From the NCBI RefSeq assembly GCF_036641015.1, contig NZ_JAVWFO010000008.1, positions 1 to 48,379 of the forward strand: a stretch of DNA of 48,379 bases, given 5' to 3'. A program made the position numbers and the translations under genes. The DNA comes from Anaerorhabdus sp036641015 (GTDB lineage: Bacteria; Bacillota_I; Bacilli_A; Erysipelotrichales; Erysipelotrichaceae). The notes under the pieces were generated by a model that worked only from the letters and a program-made list of their open reading frames with translations, was not told the DNA's origin and searched no databases. Positions within the stretch are counted from its first letter, which is position 1. The number at the start of each line of letters is the position of its first letter. Below are positions 43,169-48,379 of this stretch, piece by piece.

Positions 43169-44080
43169 TTAATAATTATATTTTGTCTCATAAGAGCCAT
43201 CATATTTTTGGTTTGCTGATGAGAATGTTGGATCCATCCTCTGCCACTTATCTGATTTAAAGTAAGTTTCTGGATCAACCCATCCTACATCATGAATATA
43301 CACCTCTACCCACGCATGATATCCTTCTTCAACATATCCCGTAATTAGTTTAGTAGGTATTTGTTGTACCCTTAACATACACGTCATCAATGCTGCATAA
43401 TCGAAACATATCCCTGTTTTAATTTCTAATGTTTCATCAATAATAGGTACCACAAATTTATTTTGTACTTCTTCTACTTTATCCCAATCATACGATATAT
43501 TATTTACTACCCAATTATACACTTGATATACTCTATCCAAATCTGTTTTAGCATCCTCACAAACTTCAAACGATTTGTTTATAGCTGCCGTTTTTAAATC
43601 GTAATCTATTATTTGATTTGGATATAAATATGGATAATTTGGATCATCTAATTTAACATCAATTGTTTGACTTAATACTAATGCATAAGTGTTATCCTTA
43701 ACATTTTCTCTTATTTGTATATTATACATACCTTCACCTAAATTTAGTGGATATGATATGTATTGATTATCTTTTGAGATATCATAATTATAAGTTGTAT
43801 CACCATTGATAATCTGAATCTTTAATCGATTATGTTCTTCTGTTAGCGTTTTAACCATTATATATCCTAAATTGGTATTTGAATAATCAATTTCTATCAT
43901 TGAATCACTCACTACTAAAATACCAGATGCTTCTGGCATTTTTATAGATTCTTTTGTTGGAACTATTTCATTTCCAGATGATTCTATAATTGGATACTTT
44001 GAGCTGTCATTGCTTTGCCCACTATTAGAACAACCCACCAATAGTACTAGCAAACAAATCGTTATTCTATATACCTTCAT
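43169..44080 (-). CDS. Transglutaminase-like lipoprotein
   Basis: The 303-residue protein has a lipoprotein signal (LLVLLVGCSNSG) and a C-terminal transglutaminase-like domain with catalytic Cys in GICFDYAALMTCML, His in YHAWVEVYI and Asp in VGWVDPE. The core (about 175-290) is cysteine-protease-like. It is the first gene of the pilus-like operon, twelve bases before gspF, and could process or crosslink surface proteins. Confidence 0.88.
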   Translation of the reverse strand: MKVYRITICLLVLLVGCSNSGQSNDSSKYPIIESSGNEIVPTKESIKMPEASGILVVSDSMIEIDYSNTNLGYIMVKTLTEEHNRLKIQIINGDTTYNYDISKDNQYISYPLNLGEGMYNIQIRENVKDNTYALVLSQTIDVKLDDPNYPYLYPNQIIDYDLKTAAINKSFEVCEDAKTDLDRVYQVYNWVVNNISYDWDKVEEVQNKFVVPIIDETLEIKTGICFDYAALMTCMLRVQQIPTKLITGYVEEGYHAWVEVYIHDVGWVDPETYFKSDKWQRMDPTFSSANQKYDGSYETKYNY

Positions 44081-44147
44081 GGCACCACCTGTATATAATT
44101 ATAATCAATTCTTGGCTATTTTACTATGAAAGACTGTTAAATAAAGG

Positions 44148-44175
44148 TAAAAGCGCTATTATCCATAGCGCCTTA
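44148..44175 (-). terminator. Terminator between the membrane protein and the pilus-like operon
   Basis: GCGCTAT and ATAGCGC (44152-44170) form a stem followed on the minus strand by TTTTACCTTTATTT. It separates the 170-residue protein gene from the transglutaminase gene, which must then have its own promoter. Confidence 0.6.
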
Positions 44176-44176
44176 A

Positions 44177-44689
44177 TTACTTATTCATTTGCTTTGATTG
44201 AAGTTCTTTTCCATCAATAACCAATGTTTCATTTCTAAAATTAAACTCAATAATGCTCTTATCATTGACTACTGCCACAAATAAATCATCATTGCTTGTT
44301 ATTCCTGAACTTGCAAAATCAGGTTTCTTTAGAAATATACAACTTCCTTGTCGAATGATTACATGAATATCCTCTGGGGCATCTACCATCTTCTTAACTT
44401 CTTTACTTCTAATTGTGACTGTATAGCTTCCATCATCATTTAACTCAGTTGCATGCAATGCAAATCCTTTTTGATTACGAATTTTAATAATAACTCCACC
44501 AATAACAACTACAAACCCACAAAAAATAGCGAATTTAAAAATTAACTCCTCATTGTTATTTTTTCTATATGCTTCTGGAGTAGTTTCCTCCTGAATTTCA
44601 ACTTCACTTTGATTTTCTTCTGCAAGAGGTGTTATTGTAGTAAACATAGTTCCTATTGCCAGCAATATTATTAATGTCAATTTTCTCAT
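44177..44689 (-). CDS. Secreted/membrane-anchored protein of unknown function
   Basis: The 170-residue protein has a signal-peptide-like N-terminus (MRKLTLIILLAIGTMF), a Glu-rich stretch, a second membrane helix (about 50-68) and a soluble beta-rich domain with FALHATELNDDGSYTVTI. I do not recognise the family. It lies just before the pilus-like operon on the same strand but with a terminator between them; a tandem repeat TTGGTTATA lies in its upstream region. Confidence 0.6.
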   Translation of the reverse strand: MRKLTLIILLAIGTMFTTITPLAEENQSEVEIQEETTPEAYRKNNNEELIFKFAIFCGFVVVIGGVIIKIRNQKGFALHATELNDDGSYTVTIRSKEVKKMVDAPEDIHVIIRQGSCIFLKKPDFASSGITSNDDLFVAVVNDKSIIEFNFRNETLVIDGKELQSKQMNK

Positions 44690-44801
44690 TATATATACCT
44701 CTTTAACATAATATTACTTCTTTGGTTATAAGTTGGTTATATTTCACTCTTTTTTGAAAATGTTCATTGATTTAAACACGTTTTTCCAAGTAAATCAGCA
44801 G

Positions 44802-44825
44802 AAAAAAAACCGATATAATCGGCTT
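44802..44825 (-). terminator. Minus-strand terminator copy
   Basis: CCGAT and ATCGG form a short stem followed on the minus strand by eight T. No gene directly upstream on this strand is evident; it resembles, in position and flank, the terminator downstream of tRNA-Gly. Confidence 0.55.
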
Positions 44826-44841
44826 ATTTTATAATTGGAGC
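44819..44841. repeat. Direct repeat of the tRNA-Gly 3' flank (possible attachment site)
   Basis: The 22 bases from GG to AGCA at about 44820-44841 match 20 of 22 bases of 47153-47174, which include the last bases of tRNA-Gly (TGCTCCA) and its downstream flank, in the same orientation. This is the typical layout of attL/attR of an element integrated at a tRNA 3' end, although most of the identity lies outside the tRNA. Confidence 0.4.
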
Positions 44842-45060
44842 AATTCATCTACAAGTTACGAACTATATAGTATGTTTTCTTTCTATAAGTATTATATATG
44901 ATATATATGATATTTTGTAATATTTCAATGTAGATATATAAAATTTAATAAATTTTTGTTACCGAAAAAAGCAGAATAATGATAATGAGTGTCGCTATTT
45001 AAAGTTTTATTATTTAACGATATAATATAATAAATAGTAATTTGAAAGTAGGATGACATT

Positions 45061-45273
45061 ATGTTTGAAATATTACTAAGTTGTAAACCAGAAGAACTTT
45101 TATATAATACAGAGTAATTGTTTTAATTATTAAAAGATGCTAATGAGGCAGAACAGCTGATTAGAATCCTGTGGAAACGTGTTCCTGAATTGAATGATGA
45201 ACAAGAAAAAGAATTGCATAAATTAGGAAGACAAATTCGAAAAAAATTTATTATCAAACCAATAAAGTTTTAA
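45061..45273 (+). pseudogene. Broken small gene
   Basis: From ATG 45061 the frame reads MFEILLSCKPEELLYNTE, then two stops (45115-45117, 45124-45126), then continues in the same frame as LLKDANEAEQLIRILWKRVP...FIIKPIKF to the stop at 45271-45273. The charged helical reading on both sides of the stops suggests a nonsense-mutated ORF of about 71 codons; no family is recognised. Low confidence. Confidence 0.35.
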
Positions 45274-45309
45274 ATCACAAATTACAATTTGAATGGTGGA
45301 TGAAGTAGT

Positions 45310-45624
45310 ATGGATTTAAAAAAAACAGAAAAATTTATTGATAAACAAAATGTTAGTTTTATACGCTCTAATGATGATGCAAACTATCCTAATGCTAGTA
45401 TATACTTTTATCATAAAGGACTAATTAAATACGTTGGAATCATGCTAAAAGGTAAAATGGAAGTATTAACAGATCAAGAAACTAAAAATATGATTTAGAA
45501 AAAGGGAGATACCATGTTTTATAAAAAAGCTGTAACTAATCCAGATTATTGTGTATTGAAATTTACTGCTATAAGTGGTAGATATTATTGTGATTTAAAA
45601 ACAGAAAAATTTGTTATTAAGTAA
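45310..45624 (+). pseudogene. Pyridoxamine 5'-phosphate oxidase-family protein, degraded
   Basis: The reading MDLKKTEKFIDKQNVSFI...GIMLKGKMEVLTDQETKNMI is interrupted by TAG at 45496-45498, after which the same frame continues KKGDTMFYKKAVTNPDYCVL...LKTEKFVIK to the stop at 45622-45624. Intact relatives of this flavin-split-barrel family have Trp (TGG) at the TAG position. About 60 residues also seem deleted after residue 23. The gene is therefore non-functional in this form. Confidence 0.65.
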
Positions 45625-45745
45625 TTACTAAACTACTATTTTGAAAATAGCATCAAAAAATTATAATTGTTCTAAACTCAACCTATGATTCGTGTTAAAA
45701 AACACTTTTTCATTATAAATTAATAGGTGAAAGGAGTGAAATTAT

Positions 45746-46894
45746 ATGAATCAAGAAAAAATAGGAAAATTTATTGCAGAAAGGCGTAAAATAAAAAAAT
45801 TAACTCAAGTGGAATTAGCAGAAAGATTAGGAGTATCTGATCGTTCTGTTTCAAAATGGGAAACAGGAAAATGTATGCCAGATTTATCTTTGTTTGAACC
45901 GTTATGCAAAGAATTAGAAATAAAAGTAAACGAATTATTAAGCGGAGAACAAATAGTAAGTGATAATTATCAAGAAAAGTGTGAAGATAATATTATTAAC
46001 ACCATTGATTATACCAACAAGAAAATTACTAATAAAAATAAAAATCTAGGAGTTATTTTATTAGTATTTGGATTTTTAATAGTATTAACTGCTATTTCTA
46101 TATTTCCGTCGGAAAGTAGTTGGAGTTCGGTTTATTCAGTATTTGGATGTATAGTTGCTTTAACTGGTTTTTCTAAATTCACAAAAAAATTAGATTATCT
46201 AAAAAGAGTATTATTTAATTTTGGCTTTTTTATACTTTTTGTAATACTATTATTTACGCTTGACTACGCAAATGTGGCAATTAACAGACAAGTACCAAGA
46301 TTTTCTTATAATACGGAAACTCTTGATAAAATAATATTTTATCAAGCACCATTTTATAATGCATTTAGAATCAATACAAATAGCGTAAATGAGTATTACA
46401 TTATTGATTATGCAAAAGAGTACACTATTGATACTGTTCCTACATCACCATTTAATAGGGATAAAAGTGGTATAGATAACTTAATGAAATATAAAAATAA
46501 ATATGTTGGAAATAACAGTAATAATGGCAATTTGATAAATAGTTTACCTTTATCAGAATATGGATATGTATTTGAAATTGATTCAAAGGATTTAGGACTA
46601 ATTATTGATTACCATACAACGGACTGGTACAACAATGAAAATAATTATATCCAAAGGGCATTGATTTATAATTCTGTATCAATATTTATGCTTATAGATA
46701 ATGTAGAATATATCACTTATAATTTCAGTGGTAACTCTTACACTATTAAAAGAGATAATATAGAAAAAGAATATTCAGATTATTTACAAGTAATTAAAGA
46801 TAATAAAATTGATAAGGAAAAATTCAATAAATATGTTGAGAATCAAATGAACGATTATAATTTTGTCATAAAAACATTTGAAAAATTATTTTAA
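45746..46894 (+). CDS. XRE-family HTH protein with membrane helices and extracytoplasmic domain
   Basis: The 382-residue protein starts with a clear Cro/C1 HTH (2-60: IGKFIAERRKIKKLTQVELAERLGVSDRSVSKWETGKCMPD), followed by a linker, three membrane helices (about 98-175) and a polar C-terminal region (about 190-382) that probably lies outside the membrane. It may sense an extracellular signal and act on DNA from the membrane. The C-terminal domain is not recognised. It lies in the presumed integration remnant and may be the only intact gene of it. Confidence 0.75.
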   Translation: MNQEKIGKFIAERRKIKKLTQVELAERLGVSDRSVSKWETGKCMPDLSLFEPLCKELEIKVNELLSGEQIVSDNYQEKCEDNIINTIDYTNKKITNKNKNLGVILLVFGFLIVLTAISIFPSESSWSSVYSVFGCIVALTGFSKFTKKLDYLKRVLFNFGFFILFVILLFTLDYANVAINRQVPRFSYNTETLDKIIFYQAPFYNAFRINTNSVNEYYIIDYAKEYTIDTVPTSPFNRDKSGIDNLMKYKNKYVGNNSNNGNLINSLPLSEYGYVFEIDSKDLGLIIDYHTTDWYNNENNYIQRALIYNSVSIFMLIDNVEYITYNFSGNSYTIKRDNIEKEYSDYLQVIKDNKIDKEKFNKYVENQMNDYNFVIKTFEKLF

Positions 46895-46911
46895 AATACT
46901 ATCTAATAGAG

Positions 46912-46936
46912 GGCTATCAGTAAAGGATAGTCTTTT
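46912..46936 (+). terminator. Terminator of the XRE membrane regulator
   Basis: GGCTATC at 46912-46918 pairs with GATAGTC at 46926-46932 (one G-U pair), followed by seven T. Confidence 0.75.
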
Positions 46937-47168
46937 TTTGTTGGAAGAAAGGTCCTGATTATGGCTGTATCGTTAGTTTAAAGAACAACATATTTTTATG
47001 GTGCTCTTTAAACTTTGTTATATATTTACATTGCTTATATTTTTTACTATTAGTTTAATATTATTAATTCTATTTGCCAAAAATTCCTTTTTATAAAATT
47101 GTAGTCTTTTTGTAGTCTTTTGATTATTAAAACAAAAAAAACCTTTATTCAAGGGTTTATTTTATATT
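46937..47168. other. Intergenic region with inverted and tandem repeats next to tRNA-Gly
   Basis: No gene is seen. AGTTTAAAGA at 46975-46984 and TCTTTAAACT at 47005-47014 form a 10-bp dyad. TGTAGTCTTTT is tandemly repeated at 47100-47110 and 47111-47121. Short direct repeats of this type near a tRNA 3' end can be arm-type sites for a tyrosine integrase, though no integrase is present. Confidence 0.4.
47134..47158 (-). terminator. Terminator downstream of tRNA-Gly
   Basis: On the minus strand AACCCTT pairs with AAAGGTT (one mismatch), followed by eight T. It lies 11 bases after the tRNA 3' end. Confidence 0.6.
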
Positions 47169-47174
47169 TGGAGC
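47153..47174. repeat. tRNA-proximal copy of the direct repeat
   Basis: This copy spans the tRNA-Gly 3' end (minus-strand TGCTCCA) and about 15 bases of flank; its partner lies at about 44820-44841. The interval of about 2.3 kb holds two pseudogenes and an XRE regulator. Confidence 0.4.
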
Positions 47175-47242
47175 AGATGAAGGGAATCGAACCCTCGTGT
47201 CGACCTTGGCAAGGTCGCGTTCTACCATTGAACTACATCTGC
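47169..47242 (-). tRNA. tRNA-Gly (GCC)
   Basis: The minus strand folds as a 74-nt cloverleaf with a 7-bp acceptor stem (GCAGATG with CATCTGC), D-arm GTTCAATGGTAGAAC, anticodon stem GACC/GGTC closing loop TTGCCAA with anticodon GCC, T-loop TTCGATT, discriminator T and an encoded CCA end. Confidence 0.95.
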
Positions 47243-47370
47243 AATAACAACTGCTTTAATATATTAGCATAAATTTAATTTATAGACAACTAGTTATTAA
47301 TCAATTTTTCTATTTTTTGAAAATAAAATTTATTATGATTTGTCATAAATATGTATTAAACCAGTCTAAA

Positions 47371-47406
47371 ACAAAAGCCTTATGAACTAAGCAGAGTTCT
47401 TAAGGC
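47371..47406 (-). terminator. Terminator of the glucosaminidase-like gene
   Basis: GCCTTA with TAAGGC (47377-47382, 47401-47406) and an inner GAACT/AGTTC pairing form a long stem; on the minus strand TTTTGTTTT follows. Confidence 0.75.
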
Positions 47407-47418
47407 TCATCATATAAT

Positions 47419-48081
47419 CTAATAGATACGTAACTCTTTTGCTAATTCATCATATTGAAGTTGATAATAGCTATTAACTTCCGCTACTTTTTGATCAATA
47501 CTACCTTGAATTTTCCACATACCTTTTCTAATTGCTCCAACCCAAGCAGGGCTATTTGCTGCATATCTAACTACCATAGTTTCTGGAGTAGATAATCCTT
47601 TTTCAGAATAGGAAACTAAAAGATTTAAGAAAGCATCTATTCCTGCTTCTCTACTAGCAAATGACATCCAACCATCGCCACCGCGCATTCCACCGAAATT
47701 ATGTTTATTTATACATATATAACTACTTCCAGCACCTGTTTCATGGTTTGCTAAGGCTACTACAAATACAGGATCTAAACCAAGCTCAATTGCTTTATCA
47801 TAAAACAAAGCTTCTTGATTTTCCATTGCACCAGTCAATGTAGAAGCAAGACCTTCTCGTTTTGCAACATTAACCGCAATTGCATGTTCATCCATTAGTT
47901 TAACAAACTGTTCAACTACATCTTCTCTTAGTTCCATAACATTTAATGTTTCTAAATTAAATGAACTTGGATTTACATTTGAATTCATATTTAATGGTTT
48001 TTCTAAAGCCAATGCCGATGTTGGTAAAACACACGATATAGCTAGAATCCCCGCATATAATCTCCAATACTTTTTAAACAT
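47419..48081 (-). CDS. Secreted glucosaminidase-domain protein
   Basis: The 220-residue protein has a signal peptide (about 1-26, ending near ALALE) and a catalytic domain (about 80-200) with the family motif VVALANHETGAGSSYICINKHNFGGM, where the Glu in NHETG is the likely acid catalyst, and FASREAGIDAFLNLL. This type cleaves beta-N-acetylglucosaminyl bonds of peptidoglycan. No wall-binding domain is attached, so it is a short enzyme that may be recruited by partners. Confidence 0.85.
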   Translation of the reverse strand: MFKKYWRLYAGILAISCVLPTSALALEKPLNMNSNVNPSSFNLETLNVMELREDVVEQFVKLMDEHAIAVNVAKREGLASTLTGAMENQEALFYDKAIELGLDPVFVVALANHETGAGSSYICINKHNFGGMRGGDGWMSFASREAGIDAFLNLLVSYSEKGLSTPETMVVRYAANSPAWVGAIRKGMWKIQGSIDQKVAEVNSYYQLQYDELAKELRIY

Positions 48082-48200
48082 TTACTCACCTCTTCAAATA
48101 ACTTGTTTATTGTATAGGAAATGAGCTTAAAATGCAAATTAGCACCCAGTTAAATGCCTAAAAATTAAAATTAATATAATCATTCATAAACTAAAATAAA

Positions 48201-48379
48201 TTAAAATTTTATTTTTATTACATGAATATATACATAGTATCTAGTTCTATTAGCAGCATAATCTAACTCTACTTTTTGAAATATTCTTCGATTAATTAAT
48301 TTATTACAAAACTGTGTTAAGTGGTTCCCACTCATTTGTATAATTGTTATAGACTTGAATTTCGTTAGTTGTAGCTGAA
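48201..48379 (-). CDS. Possible C-terminal end of a gene running off the window
   Basis: On the minus strand one frame is open from the window edge to a TAA at 48201-48203 (59 codons), reading for example ITIIQMSGNHLTQFCNKLIN and later VELDYAANRTRYYVYIHV. It has a protein-like composition, but I do not recognise a family, and a shorter frame (stop at 48304-48306) is also open to the edge. No further gene is seen between 48082 and 48200. Confidence 0.3.
   Translation of the reverse strand, partial: QLQLTKFKSITIIQMSGNHLTQFCNKLINRRIFQKVELDYAANRTRYYVYIHVIKIKF

Larger units (their letters stand above)
44690..45060. other. 370-bp intergenic region with repeats and a tRNA-flank copy
   Basis: No gene is visible in this AT-rich stretch. 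It holds the tandem repeat TTGGTTATA (44722-44730, 44733-44741), a minus-strand terminator at 44802-44825 (CCGAT-TAT-ATCGG stem with eight T) and a copy of the tRNA-Gly 3' flank at about 44819-44841. Confidence 0.5.

Noticed and set aside
44838..44910. A second tRNA gene ending in TGCTCCA on the minus strand
   Set aside because: No acceptor-stem partner, anticodon arm or T-stem pairing can be drawn upstream of the CCA.
45061..45624. Stop codon reassignment or programmed readthrough
   Set aside because: TAA, TGA and TAG all act as normal stops in the other genes of the window, and the PPOX-like gene also has a deletion.
48304..48379. Alternative minus-strand partial gene ending at 48304
   Set aside because: It is only 25 codons long; the overlapping frame to 48201 is longer. 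Neither can be settled at the window edge.
1..48379. CRISPR arrays, rRNA genes, complete insertion sequences or prophage
   Set aside because: No regularly spaced repeats, rRNA sequence, transposase, integrase or phage structural genes were seen.

Overview
The window reads as chromosomal DNA of a low-GC, cell-walled Bacillota using the standard bacterial code (TGA is a stop, TGG is Trp). Gene content (PadR plus DUF1700, MBOAT plus DHHW, CBS/DRTGG pyrophosphatase, QueH, YitT, HrcA/CIRCE control, no respiratory genes) fits an anaerobic or fermentative member, perhaps Erysipelotrichia. The lineage is an inference from gene content only.

Left end (1-3600): a truncated KilA-N gene, a DUF1430 membrane protein and its ABC ATPase of the lactococcin-972 bacteriocin type, then the decayed remains of a histidine kinase. 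No bacteriocin gene is visible. An 11-bp direct repeat with a 22-bp period lies just upstream of the promoter.

Housekeeping block (3800-24984): thioredoxin; a PadR/DUF1700 envelope pair; a Crp/Fnr regulator; S1-domain protein and glucose-6-phosphate isomerase; a divergent-PAP2 protein and a NifU-type scaffold; a minus-strand run of DUF4358 lipoprotein, MBOAT acyltransferase, DHHW protein and RlmD that probably O-acylates a surface polymer; a short pyrophosphatase-like protein; a membrane protein/ArsR/FMN-oxidoreductase operon; the queuosine operon tgt-queA-queH; MgtE behind a 23-codon leader ORF; Mn-type pyrophosphatase; ppiB-yitT; rlmA; DUF523.

Stress and metabolism block (25276-36663): an XRE regulator divergent from htpG, whose 5' region carries a near-perfect CIRCE element; a cation diffusion facilitator; a membrane protein divergent from a WYL regulator; mutY; a sirtuin; a polysaccharide deacetylase; a flavodoxin; a two-subunit chromate transporter divergent from a LysR regulator.

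Pilus-like block (36647-44689, all minus): a transglutaminase lipoprotein, a GspF platform protein, four small single-TM pseudopilin-like proteins without an obvious prepilin-peptidase site, a PilT-type ATPase, a BTAD regulator with a degenerate GGDEF-like tail, a response regulator-GGDEF protein and an Hpt protein. No PilB/GspE, prepilin peptidase or major pilin is present here. I consider this the most interesting system in the window.

Right end (44690-48379): a small decaying region with two pseudogenes and a membrane-anchored XRE regulator, bounded by a direct repeat of the tRNA-Gly 3' end plus its downstream flank, which looks like an old integration site. Then tRNA-Gly(GCC), a glucosaminidase-like secreted protein and a possible partial gene at the edge.
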